Source of the DNA: Ophioceras dolichostomum
Taxonomy: Eukaryota; Ascomycota; Sordariomycetes; Magnaporthales; Ophioceraceae
Reading direction: 5' to 3'
Assembly: GCA_003049485.1 (NCBI GenBank)
Contig: PYST01000234.1
Location: 1 to 60,728, forward strand
Length of the DNA stretch: 60,728 nt
Below the pieces are notes generated by a model. It did no database searches, was not told the origin of the DNA, and saw only the letters and a program-made list of their open reading frames with translations. Below, one piece after another: positions 25,628-36,264 of the stretch. Each line of letters begins with the position of its first letter. Position 1 is the first letter of the stretch. The position numbers and the translations under genes are program-made.

Positions 25628-26923
25628 ATGTCGGACTTTGAAGATGAAATGGACGTGGACGCTCCTGCCAAGTCCAGGGACATCACATTTTCTGCAGAGT
25701 CGAAGGGCAAGCGGAGCGCCGCGAATCTTCCCGTTGAGGCCGAGGACAGTTTACCATGGTGCGTATGGCCCCTTTTCCTTGTACAAATTACCTCTCAGTA
25801 TCCTGACAAGTGTGTCTTCTCGTCTCCCAGGATCGAGAAATACCGACCAGTGAGCCTCTCCGACGTGTCCGGTCACCAGGACATCCTCGCGACCATCAAC
25901 AAGTTCGTGGACAGCAACAGGCTACCCCACCTGCTCCTATACGGCCCGCCAGGGACGGGCAAGACCTCCACGATCCTCGCCCTCGCGCGACGCATATACG
26001 GCGCCGAGAACGTGCGGCAGATGGTTCTCGAGCTCAACGCCTCGGACGATCGAGGCATCGACGTCGTGCGCGAGCAGATCAAGACCTTCGCCTCGACAAA
26101 GCAGATCTTCACCATGGGACGCCCCGCGGCATCATCATCAGCAACCGCGGGCGACTCTTCAGCATCACAGCCAACCCAGCGCACCACAATGGCGTCGTAC
26201 AAGCTCATCATACTCGACGAGGCCGACGCCATGACCAACACGGCGCAGATGGCCCTGCGGCGCATCATGGAGAAGTACACGGCCAACACGCGCTTCTGCA
26301 TCATCGCCAACTACTCCCACAAGCTCAGCCCGGCCCTGCTCTCGCGCTGCACGCGCTTCCGCTTCAGCCCGCTGAAGGAGGCCGACATCCGCTCGCTCGT
26401 CGACAAGGTGATCGAGGAGGAGAACGTCAACATCATACCCGCCGCCGTCGACGCCCTCGTGCGCCTCAGCAAGGGAGACATGCGCCGCGCGCTCAACGTC
26501 CTGCAGGCGTGCCACGCGTCCAGCACGCCGCTGCAGGAGCCTGGTGCGGCTGCCAGGAAGAGCGGCGATAATGACGCTATCGTCCGAGACACCATCACCG
26601 TCGAGACCATCTACACTTGCATCGCCGCGCCGCCTCCCGAGGCGATCAAGGAGATCCTCGACACGCTGCTGAGCAAGTCGGACGTCACGTCGTGTCTGTC
26701 CACCATCAACTCGCTCAAGGTGACGCGGGGACTGGCGCTGGCGGACATCATCACCGCGCTGTCGGAGGAGATAGTGAAGCTGGAGGTTAAGCCGCAGGTC
26801 ATGATCCAGTGGCTCGACGGGCTGGCGGATATTGAGCATAGGGTAGCTGGTGGTGGTGGGGAGGCCGTTCAGACAGGGGCTGTGGTGGGTGTCATTAGGC
26901 GGGGGGTTGAACTGATGGGGTGA
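25628..26923 (+). CDS. RFC3: replication factor C small subunit Rfc3
   Basis: Subunit of the pentameric clamp loader that opens PCNA onto primed DNA in replication and repair. Exons are 25628-25758 and 25831-26923; the phase-2 intron is 72 nt (GTGCGT, CCCAG), giving about 407 aa. The splice reconstructs SLPWIEKYRP, the RFC signature. The AAA+ core shows Walker A GPPGTGKTS (about residues 82-90), LNASDDRGIDVVREQI, Walker B LILDEADAMTN (about 170-180), sensor 1 FCIIANYSHK and the arginine-finger motif SRCTRF (about 215-220). A Ser/Ala-rich insert lies between residues about 140 and 163. The intron is a multiple of three without stops, so an unspliced transcript would still be open. Confidence 0.96.
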   Translation: MSDFEDEMDVDAPAKSRDITFSAESKGKRSAANLPVEAEDSLPWCVWPLFLVQITSQYPDKCVFSSPRIEKYRPVSLSDVSGHQDILATINKFVDSNRLPHLLLYGPPGTGKTSTILALARRIYGAENVRQMVLELNASDDRGIDVVREQIKTFASTKQIFTMGRPAASSSATAGDSSASQPTQRTTMASYKLIILDEADAMTNTAQMALRRIMEKYTANTRFCIIANYSHKLSPALLSRCTRFRFSPLKEADIRSLVDKVIEEENVNIIPAAVDALVRLSKGDMRRALNVLQACHASSTPLQEPGAAARKSGDNDAIVRDTITVETIYTCIAAPPPEAIKEILDTLLSKSDVTSCLSTINSLKVTRGLALADIITALSEEIVKLEVKPQVMIQWLDGLADIEHRVAGGGGEAVQTGAVVGVIRRGVELMG

Positions 26924-27259
26924 GATAATAGGATCTCTCGGCGGATATATGCTGTGCTTTGATGACTACGGCATCGAGCGGCCGGCTAATTTTGCTTGAA
27001 CTCGGAGTCACGGCGGTTGACCATATGGGAATGAATGATATCAGGAAGCCATCGTTTCTTTGTTTCCCCACCCTCTCTCTCGCGTTTCTCACCTGTTGCG
27101 TGACTCTTTAATGTGCACCAGACCAATTATCAACGCAAGCACCCCACCAGCCTCGGCGGTCTTCTAGCGCCTTGCGGTCCTGGCCCAGCACACCGGGTGG
27201 AGATCTGGCGAACGCCGAATGTGTGAATGGTATGAGGGACGAAATTACGCTACAAAAAC
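26924..27259. other. intergenic, 3' of RFC3
   Basis: Contains the 3' region of RFC3 and the approach to transposon copy A. Nothing else is recognised. Confidence 0.45.
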
Positions 27260-27279
27260 ATTACCCGCAACGCCCGCAC

Positions 27280-27560
27280 ACTTTCCACACCAGTCTTCCG
27301 AATCTTTCGGCCAAAACACGCTCACTTTCCACGACAGCTTCCCTTGACCAAAGCACTCACTTTCCACACCAGGCTTCCTTTACTCACTTTCCACGCCAGG
27401 CTCCTTTGACCAAAATACACTCACTTTCCACGTCAGGCTCCCTTTACCACGTCAGGCTCCTTTGACCAAAATACACTCACTTTCGAGGCCTCCTCACTTT
27501 CCACATCAATCTTCCTTTACCAAAACACACTCACTTTCCATATCAATCCGCTGCCTCTAC
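27280..27560. repeat. degenerate tandem array inside transposon copy A
   Basis: At least seven imperfect repeats of a unit containing CACTCACTTTCCAC, then CAGGCTTCCTTTGACCAAAA or variants. The same array occurs inverted at about 59430-59650 in copy B. Confidence 0.8.
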
Positions 27561-28663
27561 TCACCGTCCACGTGTCGCCCGACGAGACCTAGCCGCCCCT
27601 GCCCACTCCAGGAGATCGCTCAACTATATATTGGACATTTGGGACAGGAAAAAACGTTTCAATACTTTCCCACAGTGCTCCCAAAATCATTTCCCTTTCT
27701 TACCACGTTTTATTTTTCATTCCCCTGAACGGTTGGCATTTCCTGATCGTTTTATCGAAAACAAATCAAAAATAGAGCATCCTAAGATCGATTCATAGAC
27801 CCTCCATGAGGCGCCTGGGGAGACGTTTGTCTCTCCCTTCGCCTTCCAAGATGAAGCCATTACCAAAATGTCCCCGTCGGTTTCCTCAAAGCCTACTGGC
27901 CTAGTGCCGCCCCTCGTCCTGCCGCAACTGGCCGGAATCCCGCCACCGCCAACGCCCATAGTCCCGCCACTGCCCCCAGTCCCGCCACTGCCCCCAGTCC
28001 TGCCACCGCCGCTCCTAGTGCCGCCGCTACCGCCGTCCCTAATGCCGCTGCCGCCGTCGGCATCACCCCCCCTACCACCCGCCTTGTCACGTCGGGTGAG
28101 TCCGACGAAGAAGAGGTGCGAGCCAGGCCAGTCGACGTCGCGAGCCCTGCCACGACAGTTCGCAGTACTAGTATGGCAAAGACAACATTTTCGCCCACGT
28201 CAACCGCACGTGGCGTCTTGGAGGCCTGTGCTTCGCTAGAACTGCCGACCATTGCCCAGCGGCCCCGGGACCTTGACAAGATCGAGCCCTTACTCCCGCA
28301 TCCGGCCGACGTAAGCGGGTTTCTGCGCCGGCTCTTCCAGCTAGCGTCGCGGATCGATGCCGACGGTATGGTATGTATCTCTTACTTTCTCTGATATTAC
28401 ATAGTATTACGCACGCCGGCACACACCGTAACATCCACAGAAAAACACCTCAGTGTCAACAGCAACAGACGGGGAAGTCCCAGCTCGTTGTCCCCTCTCG
28501 GCGTATCCCTCGTGTCGAGAATGAGGCACCTCGCCCTTCAGCCTCACCACAACCATCCCGTCCAACCCCTGAGAATAAGCTCACCCGATACATCCGTCAC
28601 ATTCGACAGAAAGGAGAGTGGAAAGGAGAAAATAAAGCTAACATAGCTAAAATCCTTCTAGAA

Positions 28664-28930
28664 GATCGAGGTCGACTTGAATGACCTCTGAGCTCCCCCA
28701 TCCCTCCCACCTTTCGACGTGCCCGGCCACGATGTGAGCCCAGCCACGATCCCTGTGGTCCCGCCCCGATGTGAGCCCGGCCACGATCCCTGTGGTCCCG
28801 CCCGCCCAAGCTTTTGCCCCTGGCGTCTGCGCCCCTGTCGCCCCTTTTAGAAGATCGAGGTCGACTTTAACGACCTCTGAGCTCCCTCCACCATCCCTCC
28901 CACCTTTCGACGTGCCCGGCCACGATGTGA
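28664..28930. repeat. direct duplication inside transposon copy A
   Basis: A segment beginning GATCGAGGTCGACTT and ending GGCCACGATGTGAG occurs at about 28664-28737 and again at 28853-28930 with few differences. CGATCCCTG-containing pieces are repeated around it. Confidence 0.75.
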
Positions 28931-29345
28931 GCTCCGGCCACGATCCCTGTCGCCCCGCCCGCCCAGGCCCTTGCCCCTGGTATCTCTGCCCCTGTCGCCC
29001 CTCGCAGCCATCGTGGGCCGCATCATCGGGAGCGCTCCTGTCAGGTTCACATGAGCAGTCGGTTGCTAAACCATACGGGCCCTCACCCTACCCGATCAAT
29101 TCTTAACGATAGCCTGTAGAGTTAGCTTTTCCGCCACCTTAGCTTGGCACTGCAATACGATGATTCCCTGAGACCAGGAGGTATCCCACCCCTTTTGAGT
29201 ACGTTTCATACATATTTTGGCCTTGGAGGTCATTTTGCGTTGTGCTAGCACGATAGCTGCCATGGCCACGGCGGCCAGCACCTGAGCCACCATCAGCGGC
29301 GGACGCAGTGGCACGGGCAGCGCATCCGTGGCGGCCTGGACGCAA

Positions 29346-30182
29346 ACGCCGCGACCTTTGTGGGCACTGTGCATGGCTCTGGCACCCACAGCGCCGATCG
29401 CCGCCAGCGTCTCCTTCAGGCTAGGCAGACGCTGCAGCATCCGCCTCAGCAGTTGCAGTACTACTACCAGGTCGAAAGGTCTGGCGTATAGCGGACCCAA
29501 GTCCTGAGCTCGACCGCAATGCATACTGGCGCCGCCTACTCGCCGTGCCACAGCTGTTTGCACAATTTGTCCAAGCCACTGGTTTTTACTCCGACATCTG
29601 CCCAAGATAAAGGTCCAGTGCCTACTCGAGGTGATCCGCAACCCCTTCCACTATTTCTTTTATCATTCTTCTTTTCCTCTTTAATTACTACTCTTATGAG
29701 GGCGCTATACAGGGCTCCCCCTCTCAGTAATTACGCTGCTGGGACGATCTGAAGGCAAGGACCAGGAACGGACTTGCGACGGCCCTCCTCCAGCTTTCAC
29801 ATCACATCCCGGCTGCCACCTCCGCTACCACGTCTCCCCAAGGTTGCTTACACGCCGTCTCTTATGTTTTATTCTCTCCGCCAGCTAAGCTTGGCCCCAC
29901 GGCCCTCTGTACTCACCCTGAATCAGAGCGCCGGGATGCGGCTTGTATTACAAGTGTGCCCACGCCTTCACAGGTAAAGGGTTTGGTTTGCTAGCTACCG
30001 CGGCAGGTCACCTGCCGTCCCAACTTATCCTGTATCCTAGTCATTAGGTAGTCGCTAGCACGTCTTATACCCCTAGGGAGGTGGAAAGCGCTTGGCGGCG
30101 CTTTCAACAGACGTTAAAAATTTCATCATCATCATCATCATACTAGTACCAGGTCCCCCCGCAGTCGTCTCAGCAACAGTAG
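29346..30182. other. probable transposon-derived DNA, no intact gene
   Basis: The stretch links transposon copy A to a gag-like relic. One plus-strand frame near 29490-29600 reads AYWRRLLAVPQLFAQFVQAT but has no start. A (CAT)6 tract lies at 30124-30141. No terminal repeats could be defined by eye. Confidence 0.4.
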
Positions 30183-30926
30183 ATGGCTGTGGCCATCACT
30201 ACCCCTGTCATGACCATGCAGGACAACTTCAGCCCCGTCAGATATCTCTGGGATCAGCCGGCCCAGCCTCAGCCGGCCCAGCAACAGCCACAGCCTACTG
30301 CCCCTGCTGCTCTGCCCCTGACCACCCAGCAGCTGGACTACCTCGTAGATGCCGTGCGCCTCCGTGATACCGAGCGTTTCTCTACCGCTGCTGCTACTAC
30401 GACCCAGATCCAGACGCAGATGCCGGCCCAAGCTGCACCTGCCCCTGTCTCGGCTCGTCGTGTCCTGGCTCCTTCCCCTGGTCTGTCCGTCCCGGCCTCA
30501 GCGACACCCGCCGCCGTTAACCCTTTCACGGCGACCTACGAGCCATCCCATGTCGCGGACGACACCACCGCGCCCACCGCCGTGCCCGCTGCCGTGCCCG
30601 CTGCCGCGCCCGCCGCGCAGCCGCTGTCCTCCTAGATCTGGGCCCCCAACCAGCCTGCTCCGCGCCGCCGTCTGGCCAGCACCGCCTCCACCACAGCGGG
30701 TGTCTCTTAAGTGCCGATGCGTGGCCCCCGCCGCGACGTCTCCGCCATGCCCATTCCCACCCCGGCTGCCTCCTCATCCACTGCGGGGATGCAGCAGCCG
30801 TTCGCGAGCGGCATGGTGGTTGGGTACGAGGATGAAGACCTTCCGGCGCACGAGAAAGCCGCGCGTACAGTTGCTGCTATGTCTCTTACTTGGGTAATGA
30901 GGGGTGAGAGTGAGGATAAGGAGTGA
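30183..30926 (+). pseudogene. Pro/Ala/Gln-rich gag-like ORF with two in-frame stops
   Basis: One continuous frame of about 247 codons from ATG 30183 (MAVAITTPVMTMQDNFSPVR) to TGA 30926 is interrupted by TAG at 30633 and TAA at 30708, with protein-like sequence continuing in the same frame after each (IWAPNQPAPRRRLAS; MRGPRRDVSAM and LPAHEKAARTVAAM). Both stops could come from CAG/CAA by a C-to-T change. The low-complexity P/A/Q composition followed by a more structured tail resembles the first ORF of fungal retroelements, but no zinc knuckle, protease or reverse transcriptase is seen, so the assignment is tentative. Confidence 0.5.
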
Positions 30927-31567
30927 GACTGAGCTTGTAACGCGTGATAGAGGCATGGAGGAGGGCTTGGTGCTTGCACACCTTCCTAAACTAGTCTAGC
31001 CGTACCTAAAGATACGTCCTACCTTGTGGGACTACCTTGTGGGATGATGATTCTTACGAGGATTTTCACTCATACCCAGAAAATTATAAAGACCTTTCTC
31101 TTTTCCGTGGGATGAGCAGAGAGGACGGGCTTGGCTGAAGGAGTACGACACTTGTGGCTGACGAATCTGTTATATCTTTGATGGCGTGGAAATGTGGTTG
31201 ATGACTCGATAACGTGCTCCTCTCGACCAAGAGTCATCAAATCTGCTAGCGGTGAGGACGCCCTTACACCGTCTCTTAGATACGTACAACAGATAGCAGT
31301 ATCTGCTTGTCCAGTAGTGCCAGCTTGATCGACGCGGCCCACACTGCGCTCGTCAATTCTCATAAGAGAGTTACGGAACGGTACATGATCGCCGTCTGTT
31401 GTCCTACTAAGATGAATTCCCTGATCTGTCCCTTGTACAACATTCTCGTAGTCTATCCTCGGTTGAGGTCCAGTAAGCCTCAAAACAAGTGATGATCCCT
31501 CCAACCCACAACTCCCGCGTGTGGTTTCATTAGGTCCAATCACCAAGGAAACTTGGCCATTTCAAAG
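30927..31567. other. intergenic between gag-like relic and NLR-type gene
   Basis: A short direct repeat of ACTACCTTGTGGGA occurs near 31020-31045. Nothing else is recognised. Confidence 0.4.
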
Positions 31568-34500
31568 CTAACCGCCCGAACGCCAGTCCCTGAGATTCAC
31601 CCATCGAGCCAGTCCCCTACTAGTAGACGGATAACCGATCCTGCACCAGAGAAAGAATCCAGCCAAGGCGAGACTCAGCCATCCCGCCCACCTGGTCGAT
31701 TCATTGAAGAATGACATTAGTAATTGCCCGCTACAACTAAAGAAAGAAAGTTGAAAAAGCGCCGAAGGTCTGGGTCTGCATACCTCAAGATTTGAAAGAG
31801 CCATCGAGTTTGCCGCTTCGACAGACTAGTAGTGACCTGTCCCGGTTCACCTTCCGATCCGCAAGAAGCAACAGGGGACCACGGGCGGAAGAAAGAGCGC
31901 CACAGGGAGCGCCGTGGCTTTTCCGCTGGTTCTTTGGGGGAGGGGTGGAAGCGAGGATCCTGGGAAAGACTCTGCGGATAGCCAATAGCTGATCGTGCGC
32001 GAGTGAGGGCGTTGAACAGCTCTTCGTCCAATGTCAAGGATTGAGAGCCATGCACTCTGGTGAACGTGGTTGAAATCTCGCGTCCGCCCCCGCCTCCCTC
32101 GGTATCCAATTCAGACTTCCCCCAGTTCTCGACCGAACAACAATTCCAATTCCACTCGCTACAGCGTAGCCACTCTGGGTATGCATGTTCGAAACCGCTG
32201 AGTAGGTATCGTCTAGGTAGTAAACCAGCCGTTGCTAGAGTCGTAACGAGATATTCCCGGTGTGTGAGGAGACTGTCTGCGTGCGCAGTCGAATCCAGCC
32301 ATTGTTCTATCATTTGACGCGGTGCCGGTACCAGCGGCCCCCGCACGTATCCAGGCTCCGAGAGAAAGAAGATTGCGTTGCTCTGCAACTTCACGTTAGG
32401 TCCCACCGTGGAATCATGCTGATCCATGACACAGCGAACGATCCTTGCGGTTGGCACCCCGTTTTTGTCGCCGAAAAACCTTGCTGTTTTGTCAAGCGCC
32501 CTTGCCCTAACTGCCACGTCTGCGCTTGCTAGTAAGTCGTCTAGGAGCGTGCCCGCACCCTCTAGATCTCCTTCTCTGTAGCAAGTGACCAAGTCATCCT
32601 CGGGGTGTGATGTCTCCTCCTTGGGCCAGGCGGGTGGGGCTTTCGACGGGGCTTCCGACGGGGCTTTCGACGGGGCTTTCGACAACTCCTGGTCCGGTCG
32701 TGGCTGGCCGAGTGAGGTGAGCCCAAAGTGTTCGGCAAGAATGTCGAGGCGGTAGCTACAACGAGCAGCTACTTGTGGCTTGCGCTCAACAACCGAGGCG
32801 AAATCGGCGAACAGCTCAGACATCCCTGGGGTTAGGTGCCTCGAGATTCCCGGCTCCCGATCCAAGTCAAGCAAGCGGAATCGCAGAAAAAGGAAATTGA
32901 TGTCGTATGCCAGCTGCCGAACCCCGCGATCATCAATATCTTCGACGGTCATTGCGCGCTGCAATCGGGATCTAATGACCGTGCATACGATGCGTTCGGG
33001 GAAGTCAGGGCTTTCGGTGAACCGGCCGAGGAGCCATGGTCTCTTGAGCTCCATTACCAGCCAGTCGTGCATCTATTGGTCGAACCGGCCTTGGACTCTG
33101 CCTAAAGAATCCTCCGCGGCCTCCGGCGCTGGCCCGTGGAAGATCGAGGGTATCTCGTTCGCGCAGTGAAGGACCAGACGTATGTGCTTGAGCCCCAACA
33201 GATCGCGGGGCGGTTCCTCCAGCAGGTCGAAGAAGCGAGCCAGATAATCGATTCCCTCCTCTTCGTCATGAACTCGGATCAATCCGGAGACAAAACGCCA
33301 AAAGATGTCGTATCTACTGTGGTACTTGTTCTGTCGTACTAAGTCCGCGGGAGAATTGTAGCTCGGAGGCCCCCTCTCCCCCTCGAAGTACGGCAGGAGT
33401 TCTTGTTCGGGTCCAGCTACCCAGTGCTGGACATAATACTGAGCCGCGAAGAACTCCTGGAACGTTAAGTGGATGAAGTTGTACGTCGTCGGGGAATCGG
33501 GGCTGCTGGAAGACAAGCGGAGAAAGGACAGCTCATCGGCGTTGAGGTCCGTCCAATCGTCCTGGCACTGAGCAAGATGCTTTGACAAGCTCTCACGGTG
33601 GATACAATGCGAGACCGAAACTTCTTGCCGAACACAACGGTGTCACTCGAAAGCCTAGCGAATGCCCAGCATCGAAGTGTATTGCTCTGAGGCTGTACAA
33701 GCGTGCACCTCTGTGCAGGCACCAGTTTCCGCTGCTATGTGAGCGTCGTCGGGTACGTGTGCTCCGGACTAATCTTCTTCTTGAGCCGCACAGCGTCCTT
33801 TCCCCTCAGCTTCTCCGTAGTGTTGCTATGGAGCTCCGTCATGGTGACGGGTGTGAGATTGCGGTCTAGCTGCACGTCCCAGCCGTAACAGATGGCCTCC
33901 AGCTGGACCGAGATTCGGGCCAGGTTGCTGATTAGGCCATTCTGCTGAATGTACGCCCTGATAGCCTCCGCCGTCTCGCATCGTCGGTCACCGTCCTCCA
34001 GGCCGAGGTCTGGCACATGCAGAACCCTCTTGTCGATATAACTCTCCGTTTGCTCCGGCGTGAAGCCAAGAGTTTCGAGCTCAAGATCGATAGGATCGTA
34101 CCTGCTCAGTTCGAGCGAAGTGCCTGGTCGCGAGGTAATCACAACCTGCTGCTTCTTGAGGAGTTTGTCCAGGGGCTGGGGTGGGTCTTCCTGGCTCAAC
34201 TCACCAGCCACCTCATCCAGGACGTTGAGGATGAAGAGAGTGCGATCAGACTTCAGCCACTCATCAACCATCTCACTGGCATCACTGAGTTCAGCCGTGC
34301 GGAATTTGTGCGTTCGCAGCCACTCAGACAAGGACATGTGGCGGACATCCGCGTCTTTCACTCCCGCAGCGGCACCCACAACACTCGGTCAAAGCGACTA
34401 TGCCATGATGTGTTTGGACTTCTTGGAGAACGTGTAGGCCATCTTCTTTGTGAGTGTGGTCTTGCCCATGCCGGCCGCGCCTCGGATCAAAACTCGGTCT

Positions 34501-36264
34501 GGGGAGCGCTGAGGTCTCCCTGTGACCAGCTCTCGCTTGTCGAAGATCGCCTCTAGCGAAATAACCTCCCCGCCACCCCTACTCTCCACGTCAACCCCGA
34601 GGTGCGAGAATAGCGGAGCCGAGGTACCGGGATCGTTGGCTTGGCGTTGCTGGTGGCGTGCGGCGCCGAGGTTGATATAACAGTTGTCCATCGACACGAA
34701 ATGGCCGAACAACAGCTGTATCTGGAGCTGACCCCCGTTGACGTAGTAGTCGGCCAGCTGGACGTCGGCGTTGGCCTTGGACGATACCCTAGCTACGAGC
34801 CCCTTCCACTCGCAGTGTGCCCCGAAAGCCTTAGCTCGATCGCTCGGGTTGGCCACCATCATGCGTTCGAGGATGATATTGCTGATGTCTTCGAAAAGCT
34901 CATCCTCGCGGAGTCGCTTCTCCACGGCACTTTTGAGCGTCTCGTCGGCGACACGGAGGCGTTTCTGGTCGTCGTGGAAAGCCCCAGCATCCATGCTGCT
35001 CTTCATCTGCGGATCCGTTCTCAACACTTCGTTTCGTTTTCTCGCATAATCCTGGCGGCCCTTCTCGCCCTGGATGGACCAGACGAGCGCCTCGCTGAGG
35101 ATACAGCCTAGCGACCAGACATCACTTTGACTCATGTAGGGAGCCAGCTTCTGGTTTTCATTCTCGCGGTCCTGGGAGGCCTCAGGCGCGCCTAGGAGTC
35201 GGGGAATGCGGTCTGTAAGTCAGCTTGGGAAATAGGTGGTGGTTGGGCGGGCATCAAGAAGCCACTCACCGTACTAGGCGCTCCCGCGTTTATGCCTACT
35301 CTGCCAATCCACACCATCCCGTATCACCGCTCGCTAGTCGCCTTTACCAAAATCCACCAGTTTAAACCGGAAGCGACATGGATTGGCCTCGCCGTGGTCG
35401 TAGTAAACGAGGTTGGGCCCCTTAAGGTCCTGATGACTACTGTATGGAACCAGGGAGTCAGAATCATCAAACTCCTTACCTACCGACCTAAAGCATACAA
35501 GCGAAGTGGACACAGCGCAATGACTTACGCTCGCCTCTCATAGCGCCGTTTGGGAGCATCGCTCGAATGCTCTCCCGACATGGCCCCGTCAGAAAATCCC
35601 TCGAGATAGTGGATGTCGTGCAGGCCCTGACAAAGGCCAAACAGGTTTGTCCAGAGACTTCGACGATCCTCCTCTTCTCGGACCGGCCCATCTTTGAGGA
35701 ATTTTTTTGAAGAAATCCTCCAAACTGCCGTCTGCTTGCTCGAGGATCAGAAAGCTGCAATCACCATGCACAAACGAACCGTAGTATTGGACGACATATT
35801 CGTTCCGAACAACCGTCGGCCCCGTCTCAGAGCCATCGTGCGTGACTGCTCTCAGGACTACTCTCAATGAAAAGTTGGTGTAGAAGTCCACTTCGTTGTC
35901 GAATTCCGCCAACTTCTCTCGGTCGGGAGTCCTGTACTCCTTCAGTACAAGCTTGAGCGCTCTCGACGTGGATGGCGACAGTTGCCTCTGACGAGCGAGA
36001 CGGGCCAATCAGCAAGAGGACGAGCAGAAAATTATGAACCACGACTGTGCTTACTTGGGTGGGCAGGAGGCAGCCGCTATCCCATTCTATCATTCGAATG
36101 CCGGCTCTCGTCAGTTGGTCATTCGGGGAGTTGGTGGTCTTGATCGGGAGAATTTGGCGCTGGTTCAACTCCGTCCTACACCGAAATGTCGGGACGGACA
36201 GGTCGAGAAGGAGGGGACAGAACTTCCATTGGGACTTCTCGAACGACTCGATCAGTTCTATCAT
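31568..36264 (-). pseudogene. protein kinase-NACHT NLR-type gene, disrupted
   Basis: Fungal NOD-like receptor architecture. Such STAND proteins act in non-self recognition and programmed cell death. The kinase part starts about 36264 and has LVLKEY, EYVVQYYGSF, LILEQADGSLEDFF, the catalytic loop HQDLKGPNLVYY (about 35430-35400), VDFG (about 35350), GAPE (about 35190) and SDVWSLGCILSEALVW. A linker follows, then the NACHT P-loop GAAGMGKTTLTKK (about 34480), Walker B-like LFILNVLDEV (about 34235), VVITSRPGTSLELSRYDPID and the NLR signature FIHLTFQEFFAA (about 33475). The C-terminal region has SKAPSKAPSEAPSKAP repeats and no WD, ANK or TPR repeats. A 47-nt intron (31783-31737) leads to a transmembrane-like end, WLSLALAGFFLWCRIG. 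Lesions: +1 frameshift at a seven-T run (35703-35709), stops in the kinase activation segment, two frameshifts near 34400-34340, a gap or deletion near 33735-33590, and an in-frame TAG at 33075-33073. Confidence 0.75.
32636..32692. repeat. 12-bp coding minisatellite in NLR-type gene
   Basis: Four tandem copies of GGGGCTTYCGAC on the plus strand encode the repeated Ser-Lys/Glu-Ala-Pro units on the minus strand. Confidence 0.85.

Larger units (their letters stand above)
27260..29345 (+). mobile_element. transposon copy A (degenerate, plus orientation)
   Basis: Homologous to the minus-oriented element at 57712-59655. In order it has: an array of about 27-36 bp units built on CTCACTTTCCAC (27280-27560); an ORF starting near 27850 (KMSPSVSS in one frame, Pro-rich in another); a conserved block LELPTIAQRPRDLD and ADVSGFLRRLFQLASRIDAD (28240-28370), followed by a GTATGT donor; and a segment matching the other copy around 28440-28520 (QQQTGKSQLVVPSRRIPR). 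Relative to copy B it carries extra DNA at about 27585-27805 and 29039-29260, and an internal direct duplication (about 75 bp at 28664 and 28853). No DDE transposase domain is visible here. The right end is uncertain. Confidence 0.65.

Noticed and set aside
27172..27465. Short plus-strand frame rich in His/Phe/Ser repeats
   Set aside because: Translation of the tandem array, not a gene.
29096..29641. 181-codon minus-strand open frame near transposon copy A
   Set aside because: Overlaps sequence homologous to the other transposon copy in the opposite sense, and no family is recognised.
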